Shown here one piece after another: positions 23,451-32,965 of a DNA stretch of 56,376 nucleotides. This DNA comes from an uncultured Prevotella sp. (GTDB lineage Bacteria; Bacteroidota; Bacteroidia; Bacteroidales; Bacteroidaceae). The notes beneath the pieces were generated by a model that saw only the letters and a list, made by a program, of their open reading frames with translations, was not told the origin of the DNA and did no database searches. How positions within the stretch are numbered: position 1 is the stretch's first letter; each line of letters begins with the position of its first letter. The position numbers and the translations under genes are program-made. The stretch covers positions 1 through 56,376 of the forward strand of contig CAMNII010000012.1 in NCBI GenBank assembly GCA_946540435.1, written 5' to 3'.

Positions 23451-26400
23451 ATGGAAGATTTCATCCACCTGCACGTACATACCTACTACTCTATACTCGA
23501 CGGACAGTCGAGCATCAAGCGCCTCGTCGACAAAGCCACCGCCAACGGCATGCAGGGAATGGCCATCACCGACCATGGCAACATGTTTGGCATTAAGGAG
23601 TTTCACGATTACTGCATCAGCGTGAACAAACAGCGCAAGAAGGAAGGACTGCCTCCATTCAAGCCCATCTTCGGATGCGAGATGTATGTAGCCAAGAACG
23701 GACCGAAGGAACAGAAGAACGGACGCGAAGACCAGAGCGGCTACCACCTCATCGTGTTGGCCAAAAACCTCAAAGGATACAAAAACCTCATCAAGCTCGT
23801 CTCAAGGGCATGGGTCGACGGTTTCTACCAGCGGCCACGAACCGACCGCGCCGACCTGGAACGCTTCCACGAGGGACTCATCGTGTGCTCGGCATGTCTG
23901 GCAGGCGAGGTGCCGAGGAAAATCCTCAAAGGCGACATCGCCGGTGCACGCGAGGCCATCGAATGGCATCAGCGCATCTTCGGCGACGACTACTACCTCG
24001 AACTGCAACGCCACGAAGTGAAGGACCCCAACCAGCGCGCCAACCGCTCCACATTCCCCGAGCAGCAGAAAGCCAACCGCGTTATCATCGAACTGGCACG
24101 GGAATACGGCATCAAACTCGTATGCACCAACGACTGCCACTTCGTCGACCAGGACAATGCCGAAGCCCACGACCACCTGCTGTGCCTCTCTACCGGCAAA
24201 GACCTCGACGATCCTGACCGCCTGCTCTACTCCAAGCAGGAGTGGTTCAAGACGCGCGAAGAGATGAACGAAATCTTCGCCGACGTTCCCGAAGCACTGT
24301 CCAACACACTTGAAATCCTCAATAAGGTCGAAGTTTACAGTCTGGACCACGACCCCATCATGCCTAACTTCCCCATCCCCGAGGACTTCGGCACCGAAGA
24401 ACAGTGGCGAGAGAAATTCACCAAGGAGAACCTCTACCGCGAGTTCACCACCGATGAGAACGGTGAGAATCCGCTGTCACCCGAAGACGGCGAAAAGAAA
24501 ATAGAACGCCTTGGCGGCTACGACAAGCTCTACCGCATCAAGTTCGAAGCCGACTACCTGGCCAAACTCGCCTACGAAGGCGGACGCCAACGCTACATGC
24601 CTGAAGAAGAACTTGTCCTGGAAAAGAAACCCGCTCCCGGAGAAGAGGCTAACTCCGCATTCACCATCCTTCACTCTTCACTACCCAAGGAAGTGGACGA
24701 CCGTATACGCTTCGAACTCCACATCATGAAGACCATGGGATTCCCGGGGTACTTCCTCATCGTGCAGGACTTCATCAACTCCGCACGCAATGAATTGGGT
24801 GTGATGGTAGGACCCGGGCGTGGGTCGGCAGCAGGAAGTGTGGTGGCCTATTGCCTCGGCATCACGAAGATAGACCCCCTGAAATACGACTTGCTGTTCG
24901 AGCGCTTCCTCAACCCCGACCGCATCTCGCTGCCCGATATCGATACCGACTTCGATGACGACGGCCGTGGCAGAGTGCTCAAATGGGTGGAGCAGAAATA
25001 CGGCCCCGAGAACTGCGCACATATCATCACTTATGCCACCATGGCCACGAAAAACTCCATCAAGGACGTGGCACGCATAGAGAAAGTACCACTTGACATA
25101 TCGAACGCACTCTGCAAGGCCATCCCCGACCGACTGCCCGACGGTGCAAAGATGAACCTGCCGAACGCCATCAAATACACCCGCGAGCTGCAAGACGCCG
25201 AGGCCAGCACCGATCCCCGGATGCGAAACACCATCAAATACGCCAAGATGCTTGAGGGTACCGTGCGCGGAACAGGCATCCATGCCTGCGGATTCATCAT
25301 CTGCCGAGACCCCATCAGCGACTGGGTGCCCGTATCTACCGCCGACGACCCCGACTTCAAAGACCAGAAAACCAACTGCACACAATATGACGGACACGTC
25401 ATCGAGTCGACAGGTCTTATCAAGATGGACTTCCTCGGGCTGAAGACACTCTCCGAGCTTAAAGAAGCCTGCGCCAACATCAAACTCACACGCGGCATCG
25501 ACGTAGACCTCGACTCCATACCCATCGACGACCCGAAGACCTACGAGCTATACCAGCAGGGACGGACCGTCGGCACATTCCAGTTTGAGTCGGCAGGCAT
25601 GCAGAAATACCTGCGTGAACTAAAGCCCACCGTCTTCGAGGACCTCATCGCCATGAACGCCCTCTACCGGCCAGGCCCCATGTCCTATATCCCTCAGTTC
25701 ATCCGGCGCAAGCAAGGACTGGAACCAATCACCTACGACATCCCCGTCATGGAGAAATACCTGAAGGATACCTACGGCATCACCGTCTATCAGGAGCAGG
25801 TCATGCTACTGTCACGCCTGCTTGCCAACTTCACACGCGGTGAGAGCGATGCCCTGCGAAAGGCCATGGGAAAGAAGAAAAAGGATATCGTAGATGCCAT
25901 GAAACCTAAGTTTATCGAGGGCGGCAAGAAGAACGGACACGACCCGAAGGTCCTCGAAAAGATATGGGCCGACTGGGAAGCCTTCGCCTCCTACGCCTTC
26001 AACAAGTCGCATGCCGCATGCTACTCATGGGTGGCCTACCAGACGGCCTACCTCAAAGCCAACTATCCTGCCGAATTCATGGCAGCTATCATGACGCGAC
26101 GACGCGACCAGATCAGCGAAGTCACCAAACTCATGGACGAATGCCGGGCCATGGGCATCGCCACACTGGAACCCGACGTCAACGAGTCGTACCTGAAATT
26201 CGGTGTAAACCACAAGGGAGAAATACGATTCGGACTCGCCGCCATCAAGGGCATGGGCGACGCAGCAGCAGAATGCATCATCGCCGAGCGCGAACAAGGC
26301 GGACTCTACAAAGATATCTTCGACTTCGCACAGCGCGTCAACCTCAACGCCGTCAACAGAAAGACATTCGAAAACCTCGCACTAAGCGGAGCCTTCGACA

Positions 26401-27227
26401 GCTTCGGCATACCACGCGAGAACTATTTCGGGACGGACAGCAAGGGGCACCTGTTCCTTGACACCCTGCTCAGATACGCACAGCTCTTTCAGGCAGAGAA
26501 ACAACAGAAACAGAACTCGCTCTTCGGCGACGACAGCGACATCGCCATCGCCACACCACCCATTCCCGAAGCCACACCGTGGAGCACCATCGAGAAACTC
26601 AACAAAGAACGCGACCTCGTGGGCATTTACATCTCGGCCCACCCCCTCGATGACTACCGCGTTGTCCTCGATGCGATGTGCAATACCCAGTGCACGGAAC
26701 TCGAAGATCCCAAGGCACTCGTCGGAAAATCAGAGGTGACACTCGGAGGTGTCGTCACGACCGTCAGGACCGCTTTCGCCAAGGATGTGCCCTGTGGATT
26801 CGTCACCATCGAAGACTTCAGCGGGTCAGGAGAACTTGCCCTGTTCGGAGAGACCTGGGGAAAATGGAGAGGGATGTTCACCGAAGGCAGCCAGGTGTTT
26901 GTGCGCTGCAAATACTTCATGAAGTTCCCCACCAGCAAGTACGCCACCCTGCAGATCAACGACATCCAGTATCTGCAAACCATCAGAGACCAGAAGATTG
27001 AAAGCTTCTGCATCAATGTCGACAGCGACAAAATCGACGAACAAATGGTGAACGACCTCACATCGATCGTCACCGCAACGCCGGGTAAGACGCAGTTCTT
27101 TATCAACATCATCGACAAAGAACTCGGCGAAACCTTCAGACTGCGGTCACGACGAATAGAAATCTCTATCAGCAATGAGCTGCTCAACTACATCAGCAGC
27201 AACAACATGACCTACAGCGTGAATTAG
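23451..27227 (+). CDS. dnaE: DNA polymerase III alpha subunit
   Basis: A 1258-residue replicative polymerase. The N-terminal PHP domain begins IHLHVHTYYSILDG. The polymerase core carries GPGRGSAAGSVVAYCLGIT and the catalytic acidic motif PDIDTDFDDDGR at about residues 493-504. FNKSHAACYSWVAYQTAYLKANYPAEF is the conserved fingers segment. A helix-hairpin-helix region and an OB fold (about 1090-1180: EVTLGGVVTTVRT, GFVTIEDFSGSGELALFG) complete the DnaE1 layout. Length is normal for Bacteroidota, with a lineage-specific insert near 340-415 (EDGEKKIERLGGYDKLYR). No intein is present. Confidence 0.97.
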   Translation: MEDFIHLHVHTYYSILDGQSSIKRLVDKATANGMQGMAITDHGNMFGIKEFHDYCISVNKQRKKEGLPPFKPIFGCEMYVAKNGPKEQKNGREDQSGYHLIVLAKNLKGYKNLIKLVSRAWVDGFYQRPRTDRADLERFHEGLIVCSACLAGEVPRKILKGDIAGAREAIEWHQRIFGDDYYLELQRHEVKDPNQRANRSTFPEQQKANRVIIELAREYGIKLVCTNDCHFVDQDNAEAHDHLLCLSTGKDLDDPDRLLYSKQEWFKTREEMNEIFADVPEALSNTLEILNKVEVYSLDHDPIMPNFPIPEDFGTEEQWREKFTKENLYREFTTDENGENPLSPEDGEKKIERLGGYDKLYRIKFEADYLAKLAYEGGRQRYMPEEELVLEKKPAPGEEANSAFTILHSSLPKEVDDRIRFELHIMKTMGFPGYFLIVQDFINSARNELGVMVGPGRGSAAGSVVAYCLGITKIDPLKYDLLFERFLNPDRISLPDIDTDFDDDGRGRVLKWVEQKYGPENCAHIITYATMATKNSIKDVARIEKVPLDISNALCKAIPDRLPDGAKMNLPNAIKYTRELQDAEASTDPRMRNTIKYAKMLEGTVRGTGIHACGFIICRDPISDWVPVSTADDPDFKDQKTNCTQYDGHVIESTGLIKMDFLGLKTLSELKEACANIKLTRGIDVDLDSIPIDDPKTYELYQQGRTVGTFQFESAGMQKYLRELKPTVFEDLIAMNALYRPGPMSYIPQFIRRKQGLEPITYDIPVMEKYLKDTYGITVYQEQVMLLSRLLANFTRGESDALRKAMGKKKKDIVDAMKPKFIEGGKKNGHDPKVLEKIWADWEAFASYAFNKSHAACYSWVAYQTAYLKANYPAEFMAAIMTRRRDQISEVTKLMDECRAMGIATLEPDVNESYLKFGVNHKGEIRFGLAAIKGMGDAAAECIIAEREQGGLYKDIFDFAQRVNLNAVNRKTFENLALSGAFDSFGIPRENYFGTDSKGHLFLDTLLRYAQLFQAEKQQKQNSLFGDDSDIAIATPPIPEATPWSTIEKLNKERDLVGIYISAHPLDDYRVVLDAMCNTQCTELEDPKALVGKSEVTLGGVVTTVRTAFAKDVPCGFVTIEDFSGSGELALFGETWGKWRGMFTEGSQVFVRCKYFMKFPTSKYATLQINDIQYLQTIRDQKIESFCINVDSDKIDEQMVNDLTSIVTATPGKTQFFINIIDKELGETFRLRSRRIEISISNELLNYISSNNMTYSVN

Positions 27228-27256
27228 CATTCAACAACAATAACAACAAAACAACT

Positions 27257-27571
27257 ATGGAAGTAACAATCACAAACGAGAATTTCGAGAGCCTGAAGAA
27301 CGGTGAGCAGCCGTTAGTAGTCGACCTGTGGGCACCCTGGTGCGGGCCTTGCCGCATGATAGGACCCGTCATCAGCGAACTGGCAAACGACTATGCCGGT
27401 CGTATCATCGTAGGCAAATGCAATGTAGATGAGGAAGAAGACCTTGCCATGGAGTTCGGCGTGCGCAGTATTCCTACCATCCTCTTCTTCAAAGGCGGAC
27501 AACTCGTCGACAAGTTCATCGGCGCAGCACCCAAGGTTGTCCTCGAAGAGAAGTTCCAGGCACTGCTCTGA
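27257..27571 (+). CDS. trxA: Thioredoxin
   Basis: A 104-residue thioredoxin with the active-site WCGPC at residues 28-32 and the conserved cis-Pro in RSIPTILFF. It is a cytoplasmic disulfide reductase; there is no signal peptide. It follows dnaE by 29 bp and precedes tadA by 7 bp, so these genes probably share transcripts. It could supply electrons to the aerobic ribonucleotide reductase or to repair enzymes, which context does not settle. Confidence 0.95.
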   Translation: MEVTITNENFESLKNGEQPLVVDLWAPWCGPCRMIGPVISELANDYAGRIIVGKCNVDEEEDLAMEFGVRSIPTILFFKGGQLVDKFIGAAPKVVLEEKFQALL

Positions 27572-27578
27572 CCCTATC

Positions 27579-28013
27579 ATGTCTACCGACGAGACATTCA
27601 TGCAGCGTGCCCTCGACGAGGCCCGGCAGGCTCTCGACATGGGAGAGGTGCCTATCGGTGCCGTAGTGGTCTGCAACGACCGCATCATCGCACGGGCACA
27701 TAACCTCACAGAGACGCTCCACGACGTCACGGCACATGCAGAAATGCAGGCACTCACCGCCGCTGCCAATCAGCTGGGCGGTAAGTACCTGCAAGATTGC
27801 ACGCTCTACGTCACTGTGGAGCCCTGTACCATGTGTGCAGGAGCGCTTGGCTGGGCACAAGTAGCGCGTGTTGTCTATGGAGCAGCCGACGAGAAACGGG
27901 GCTACAGCCTCTATGCGCCGTGCGCACTCCATCCTCGTGCCACCGTCACGTCAGGCGTCCTTGAGGAGGAATGCCGAAAACTCATGCAACAGTTCTTCAG
28001 AGACAGACGGTAG
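27579..28013 (+). CDS. tadA: tRNA-specific adenosine deaminase
   Basis: A 144-residue deaminase that converts adenosine 34 to inosine in tRNA-Arg(ACG). The zinc-binding HAE motif is at H53-A-E55 (TAHAEMQAL) and the two cysteines in PCTMC (C83, C86). The start is placed at the ATG 7 bp after the trxA stop because MSTDETFMQRALDEARQA is the usual family N-terminus; upstream in-frame codons overlap trxA. Its stop codon lies 2 bp from the stop of the convergent GH2 gene. Confidence 0.94.
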   Translation: MSTDETFMQRALDEARQALDMGEVPIGAVVVCNDRIIARAHNLTETLHDVTAHAEMQALTAAANQLGGKYLQDCTLYVTVEPCTMCAGALGWAQVARVVYGAADEKRGYSLYAPCALHPRATVTSGVLEEECRKLMQQFFRDRR

Positions 28014-28015
28014 TG

Positions 28016-31000
28016 CTAACGGTTGACGACAGCCTTGCCGCCACGGATATAGATGCCGCGGGGCATGGTCTGCACAGCATCCACACGTTGACCGCTAAGG
28101 GTATAGACGGCCGCTGACGACGAGTCAGACGGCCGTTTTTCTTTTGGCATGACGACGGCCGACTCCTTGATGGGTCTGACACCTCGTACGCCAACATCTA
28201 TATATTGCGCACCGCCTTCCTGATGACAGTGTACGGCAATGACATTCGTGGCATCGGCCTTCAGCGTAGCCTTCGCAGCGGCACTGAACTCATAGTTTCC
28301 ATACGACGTGGCATAGCCCTCGCGCTCGAAGGCCAATACACCGTTCAGGTATACTTCCACATCCTCATCGTGGTGCACACGCAACGACAGCGCGTTCATC
28401 TCAGCCTCTGTAAAACCGGTAAGGTCGAGATTGCGGCGAAGATAGATGTCGGCTGACTTCCATGAGGTGTTGATGAACGAGTTGGGAGGAGTGCCGGCAC
28501 CGAAGCCTCCCAACCCTGTTTTCCATCCGTTGTCAGCGAAATCCGCCTGTTCCCATCCTGTCACCGAGGTCGTCGAATACCGCCATTGCTGTGGCTGTGT
28601 CTCTGCCGTAGGAAGAATGTCGGCACTCTCCCAGACAAATGTTGCCAGCAGACGCTGCAGTTCTTCACGACTGATGATCTCAATGCTTCCCTGTCCCATC
28701 GACTCCGGCAGCGACAGTTCTCCGCCACCATACGGCCGCCAGTTGACCGGTTGGTCTGCTGACGTCGTAAAGAGTATCGGACTATTGCTTAAGGCATACA
28801 TCAGCCAGCCGTCGCCATGCAGCGAGGGAAACACGGTGGGTGCAGAGCAGGTGGGGAAGGTGTCGGAGAAGAGACGTGACGTCGACAGCTGACCGCTTCT
28901 GACGCGCGAACTGCTGCCCATATACAGCCGGCCGTTACTCTTGTTGACAAAGACGGTATAGACATCGTTGCCGATACGTGTCAGCGTGACATCATGACCA
29001 TTCACGTTAGAGTATAGACGCGCCGGCGATGAGAACGACCTCAAATCAGTGCTGTTGACACTATAGACGTCTTCACGCCCATCGATGTTCACGGTCATCG
29101 TAATCCAGTAGCGGCCTTGCACTTCGTCGTAGAATAGCTCCGGCGATGACAGCCGCTCAGCATCACCGCTGATGTCGGACAACCGGAGGAGGATGCCGTT
29201 GTCTGTTCCTTCGGCAGCCGTCCAATTGACAAGGTCTGAGGATGTAAGCATCCAGACATTCTGGCCTTCCGTGGCATAAACAAGATAGAAGCGGGCGGCA
29301 GAACCTTCACCGATTCGTCGCAGGCAAGGCCCTTCAGCAAGCACTCCGTCGAGAACAGCGCGACCGCCGTTGAGAGTCTGCCATGTCACTCCGTCATTGC
29401 TATAGGCATAGTTCATTTGCTGATGGGCGGCAGAGGAATATGCCATCAGGTAGAGATTGTCGGGGTGCTCGCCGACAACAGGCTGAGGTCTGTCAGCCAG
29501 CTCTGTCGGCTGCAGTGCGTCGCAGGGCGTGAATTGACGCAGGTACAGGCCAGCGTCGATAAACTGTCCGCCTTCCGACTGTTTGCAGTGGATAGCCATG
29601 ACGTTATCGCCATTGAGGTTCAGCGCTTGAAGGGCTTCTGGAGAAATCTCAAAATACTGATAGCTGTTGTTAAACCCGCTGATTGACAGTGCATGGACAC
29701 CGTTCAGATAGACCTCGGCATCTTCATCATGATACATATGCAGGGCGAGGTCTTCCAACAGTTCCGGGTCTATATTGGAAAGGGTGAAATGGCGGCGCAG
29801 CCAGATATCAGTTGTGTTCCACCGTGTGCGGTTGTAGGTTGTGTTGATGGAGCCAAATCCTCCTTTGTCCTCAGGCCATGCGCTGTCGTCGTAGTCCGTG
29901 GCAAACCAATTGCCTTGAGGCTCCGTCGTCGTGTTACGCCAGAGGATGTCGGCTGATGTCCTGCCATCAGGAACAACGATGGTCGCACCTGTATAACGGC
30001 TGTGGATGGTACGCTCGATATGGCGGCGCATACGCTCGCGCTGGCTGTCGGTCACCTTCAGCGCCTTACGGTCGTAGGTAAGGAGCCCGTTCACTTCCTG
30101 TTCTACGTCGGTAATCTGCGTATATACCGATCCCCAGATGCCACCCGTAGGCATCAACTCCTGAAGTTTGAAGGTGTAACGGTTATATAAGGCTGTGAGT
30201 TCCTCGCTATTCTGGACGGATGTGTAGACCATCTGACTGCCGGCCCACAGATGGTCGTAGTCGAGAAGGGTGATGCCGCCGAACTCTCCACACACATTGA
30301 CACGGTCGTTCGATGGATTGTTGCTCACGTTAGGTGACGGATAGCTGTGTATGTCAAGCATGTCGCCGACTTCAAAGTCCGTCCACCCCGTGACGGAATG
30401 AACAAGCCGATAGGGGTCTTCGTCGGCCTGACGTACGGCACGCACCCCACGCAGAGTGTGTGTACTGCCGTTTTCGGCATCCTGTCCCCAGCCTTCGTTA
30501 TAGACTACCCATGCCGCAATCGAAGGATGCTGCTTCAGCGCATTGACGATACGCACACTCTCGTCGTAGAAGTTCTGTTGTATCTCAGCTGTCGTTCCGA
30601 TACTTCCCGATGTACCCCCATTCGGCATGTCCTGCCAGACAATCAGACCATGGCGGTCGCACCACTCATACCATAGGTCTGGCTCGACCTTGATATGCTT
30701 GCGCACCATGTTCATGCCGAACGACTTGATGACCTCCAGGTCGTAGACCATTGCCTCGTAGCTGGGAGGTGTCAGCAGACCGTCGGGCCACCAGCCTTGG
30801 TCAAGCGGACCATACATATAGATGGGCTTGTTGTTCAGCATGAAGGCAGGATGGCCGTCGACCATGGCCTTACTGAATTTGCGCATGCCGAAATAACCTT
30901 TCACGGCATCGGCCTGCTCGCCGCCGGCGTAGAGCTTAATATCAAGGTCGTAGAGGTTAGGCTCATCGGGCGACCATAGCTTGGCATCGGGAATGGCAAT

Positions 31001-31837
31001 ACGGCTGTCGGCATTCACCTGAACGCCGCTGACTTCAGCCACACGCTGTCCTCCATACGACACGGTTATCGTTGCCGTGGCATCTGGCGTAGCTGATGCC
31101 ACTCTGACAGCCACCTCTGAACGGTCGATGTCGGGATATACCTCATAATGGTCGACGTAGGCTTTGTTCACAGGCTCAAGCCATACCGTCTGCCAGATAC
31201 CGCTGACAGGTGTATACCATATACCGCCAGGGTTGTTCGTCTGCTTGCCCAACGGCTGTCCGCCGCGCGACCCCGGGTCTTGAACGGCAATCTGCAGTTC
31301 CTGTTCTCCTTCTTCATTGAGATAGGGTGTGATGTCAATGGTGAACGGATCGAAGCCACCGGTATGACGACCGGCTTCCTTTCTGTTGACGTAGACCACA
31401 CAGCTCCAGTCCACGGCACCGAAATGCAAAAGCACGGTCTTGCCGTGATAGCTTTCGGGAAGGGTGAAGTATCGGCGGTACATCTGAACGCTGCGCGAGT
31501 TCGTGTCATAGTCGCTGACCATGATACCCGACAGAGCGGACTCTACGCCAAAGGGGACAAGGATGGTTCCGCTGAAGTTACGGTCGCGTACCTCGCATTT
31601 CACGTTCTCTGACGACGTCCGGCGGAAGTATTGCCACTCGCCGTTCAGGTTCATCCAGTCCGGTCGAACCAGTTGTGGACGCGGATACTCCTGCCAGGTG
31701 GTAGCGGGAGTGAGCGTCTCGCCCCATGGGGTCATCAGGGGAGCGGTCTTGCGTTCCCATCCCTGGGCGTGAACAGATTGTGTCGCTGCCAGCATGACGG
31801 CCAGCAAAAAGAGTGAAAGCAGTTTACGTGTATTCAT
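28016..31837 (-). CDS. GH2 glycosidase fused to a GH43-like propeller between duplicated sugar-binding domains, with type IX-like tail
   Basis: A 1273-residue exported enzyme. The signal peptide ends SVHAQ. A GH2 sugar-binding domain (about 45-220), an immunoglobulin-like domain and a TIM barrel with acid/base E448 (VYNEGWGQD) and likely nucleophile E518 (VCGEFGG) follow. Then come: a jelly-roll-like domain (about 640-780, HMYHDEDAEVYLNG), a five-bladed propeller resembling GH43 (about 790-1075), a second copy of the jelly-roll-like domain (about 1095-1235, RVHHDEDVEVYLNG), and a C-terminal tail of about 30 residues (VYTLSGQRV ... GIYIRGGK) like Prevotella type IX secretion tails. The substrate is probably a beta-galactoside or related side-chain glycan. 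Whether the propeller is catalytic is unclear, because the usual RDP is replaced by AEGP. It probably shares an mRNA with the upstream barrel gene. Confidence 0.88.
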   Translation of the reverse strand: MNTRKLLSLFLLAVMLAATQSVHAQGWERKTAPLMTPWGETLTPATTWQEYPRPQLVRPDWMNLNGEWQYFRRTSSENVKCEVRDRNFSGTILVPFGVESALSGIMVSDYDTNSRSVQMYRRYFTLPESYHGKTVLLHFGAVDWSCVVYVNRKEAGRHTGGFDPFTIDITPYLNEEGEQELQIAVQDPGSRGGQPLGKQTNNPGGIWYTPVSGIWQTVWLEPVNKAYVDHYEVYPDIDRSEVAVRVASATPDATATITVSYGGQRVAEVSGVQVNADSRIAIPDAKLWSPDEPNLYDLDIKLYAGGEQADAVKGYFGMRKFSKAMVDGHPAFMLNNKPIYMYGPLDQGWWPDGLLTPPSYEAMVYDLEVIKSFGMNMVRKHIKVEPDLWYEWCDRHGLIVWQDMPNGGTSGSIGTTAEIQQNFYDESVRIVNALKQHPSIAAWVVYNEGWGQDAENGSTHTLRGVRAVRQADEDPYRLVHSVTGWTDFEVGDMLDIHSYPSPNVSNNPSNDRVNVCGEFGGITLLDYDHLWAGSQMVYTSVQNSEELTALYNRYTFKLQELMPTGGIWGSVYTQITDVEQEVNGLLTYDRKALKVTDSQRERMRRHIERTIHSRYTGATIVVPDGRTSADILWRNTTTEPQGNWFATDYDDSAWPEDKGGFGSINTTYNRTRWNTTDIWLRRHFTLSNIDPELLEDLALHMYHDEDAEVYLNGVHALSISGFNNSYQYFEISPEALQALNLNGDNVMAIHCKQSEGGQFIDAGLYLRQFTPCDALQPTELADRPQPVVGEHPDNLYLMAYSSAAHQQMNYAYSNDGVTWQTLNGGRAVLDGVLAEGPCLRRIGEGSAARFYLVYATEGQNVWMLTSSDLVNWTAAEGTDNGILLRLSDISGDAERLSSPELFYDEVQGRYWITMTVNIDGREDVYSVNSTDLRSFSSPARLYSNVNGHDVTLTRIGNDVYTVFVNKSNGRLYMGSSSRVRSGQLSTSRLFSDTFPTCSAPTVFPSLHGDGWLMYALSNSPILFTTSADQPVNWRPYGGGELSLPESMGQGSIEIISREELQRLLATFVWESADILPTAETQPQQWRYSTTSVTGWEQADFADNGWKTGLGGFGAGTPPNSFINTSWKSADIYLRRNLDLTGFTEAEMNALSLRVHHDEDVEVYLNGVLAFEREGYATSYGNYEFSAAAKATLKADATNVIAVHCHQEGGAQYIDVGVRGVRPIKESAVVMPKEKRPSDSSSAAVYTLSGQRVDAVQTMPRGIYIRGGKAVVNR

Positions 31838-31902
31838 TGAGAAATAAGTTAAGTTGTGTTTTGATTACTGTTTATATCCGTCAGGTTTTCTGCCTTGCTC
31901 CG

Positions 31903-32589
31903 TCAGAACTTATATCTCGCTCCGGCAGACACCAGCCCCTGCTCGCCCAGGCCAAGTTCCAGGAAACCGCGCCACTGCAGGCTGCCGGCCTCGAAGCCCA
32001 AGGGGGTAATCTGGAAGTTGGGGATGACGGTGGTCGAATGATCATCGGTGCCGCCCTCGGCATCTTCCTTCTGCCGGTCGAATAGCAGCGATGCGCCTAT
32101 CCCGACCTTGGAATAGAGCCCCACATGTTTGCGGCGCAGCCAGTCGAACTTCACGGCGGGAATAATCGATAGATTGTGACGGGAAGCCTTGCCGGCCTTC
32201 ACCTTCTCCTTCTCCGTTGTTCCCGACTGCTGACGGTTGGTTGTCAGATACATGTCGCGCGTCATGCCGTTGAAAGCCATGAATCCTCCTACGCCAACGA
32301 CTTTGCCGAAGTGGTAATAATACTCCGCCGACAGCGAAGGAATATAATGTTCGTTGTCGAACGAATAATACTGCGATACGTTGCCGCCAGTAATGACTGC
32401 CGTCGTCGCCGCCGACACCATGATGGCAGTCATGTCGGCCAAGCCGCTGATAACCTCTGTTGTTGTTATTGCACCGATGGCAACAGCCACCTCGTGGCGC
32501 GTATCATAATAGGAATGCTCTTGGCCGTACATACTGACAGCTGAAAAAAGAATGGCAAGCGTCGTTGCCCATCGCTGTGATTTATTCAT
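31903..32589 (-). CDS. Outer-membrane beta-barrel protein, unknown function
   Basis: A 228-residue exported protein; the signal peptide ends near residue 22 (VSMYGQ). The mature part alternates short amphipathic strands and ends in Phe (GARYKF), the usual outer-membrane barrel signature. A hydrophobic glycine- and alanine-rich stretch at about 35-75 (AIGAITTTEVISGLADMTA) is unusual for a barrel strand and may be a helix or plug. The fold resembles small porin-like barrels of Bacteroidales, but I recognise no specific family. It precedes the GH2 gene by 65 bp on the same strand and may be in one transcript with it. Confidence 0.6.
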   Translation of the reverse strand: MNKSQRWATTLAILFSAVSMYGQEHSYYDTRHEVAVAIGAITTTEVISGLADMTAIMVSAATTAVITGGNVSQYYSFDNEHYIPSLSAEYYYHFGKVVGVGGFMAFNGMTRDMYLTTNRQQSGTTEKEKVKAGKASRHNLSIIPAVKFDWLRRKHVGLYSKVGIGASLLFDRQKEDAEGGTDDHSTTVIPNFQITPLGFEAGSLQWRGFLELGLGEQGLVSAGARYKF

Positions 32590-32965
32590 ATGTCTATTGT
32601 TTTTATATTACCTGATATTACCTGCAAAATTACAAAAAATCTGAATAAATGAAAAGAAAACAAAGCATTTATTTCCCGTACATGAAGAATTTGTCCAAAT
32701 AATCGATTAAGTGGGATGTTGAGTCTCTTGAAAAGGAACGGCTGTCATGCAGGGTTTCCCGGAAGGGAAGGCTTTGTCAGAAAGTCACGGGCAAAACGAA
32801 TAAAACCGCTTCTTTTCTCCCGCGTACGAAGTAACTTGTTCGAAGTTAGTCAAAAAAATAACAAAAAAAACAAATTATTCCTCGGAATATTAGGCCATTA
32901 CGCCAAAAATGCGTAATTTTGCACCTCCATTTCAAGTTGTAACATATAATAATTAAATAAAACAG
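32590..32965. promoter_or_regulatory. Divergent 376-bp promoter region between the barrel gene and tig
   Basis: On the minus strand TAATTTTG (32625-32632) serves the barrel gene. On the plus strand TAATTTTG (32914-32921) serves tig and lies 44 bp before its ATG. The interval between them holds a GGGTTTCCCGGAAGGGAA segment and A-rich tracts. A 66-codon open frame at 32716-32916 lacks recognisable features, so I treat the region as noncoding. Confidence 0.55.

Noticed and set aside
32716..32916. 66-codon open frame between the barrel gene and tig
   Set aside because: Basic, low-complexity product running into the tig promoter; no ribosome-binding context.
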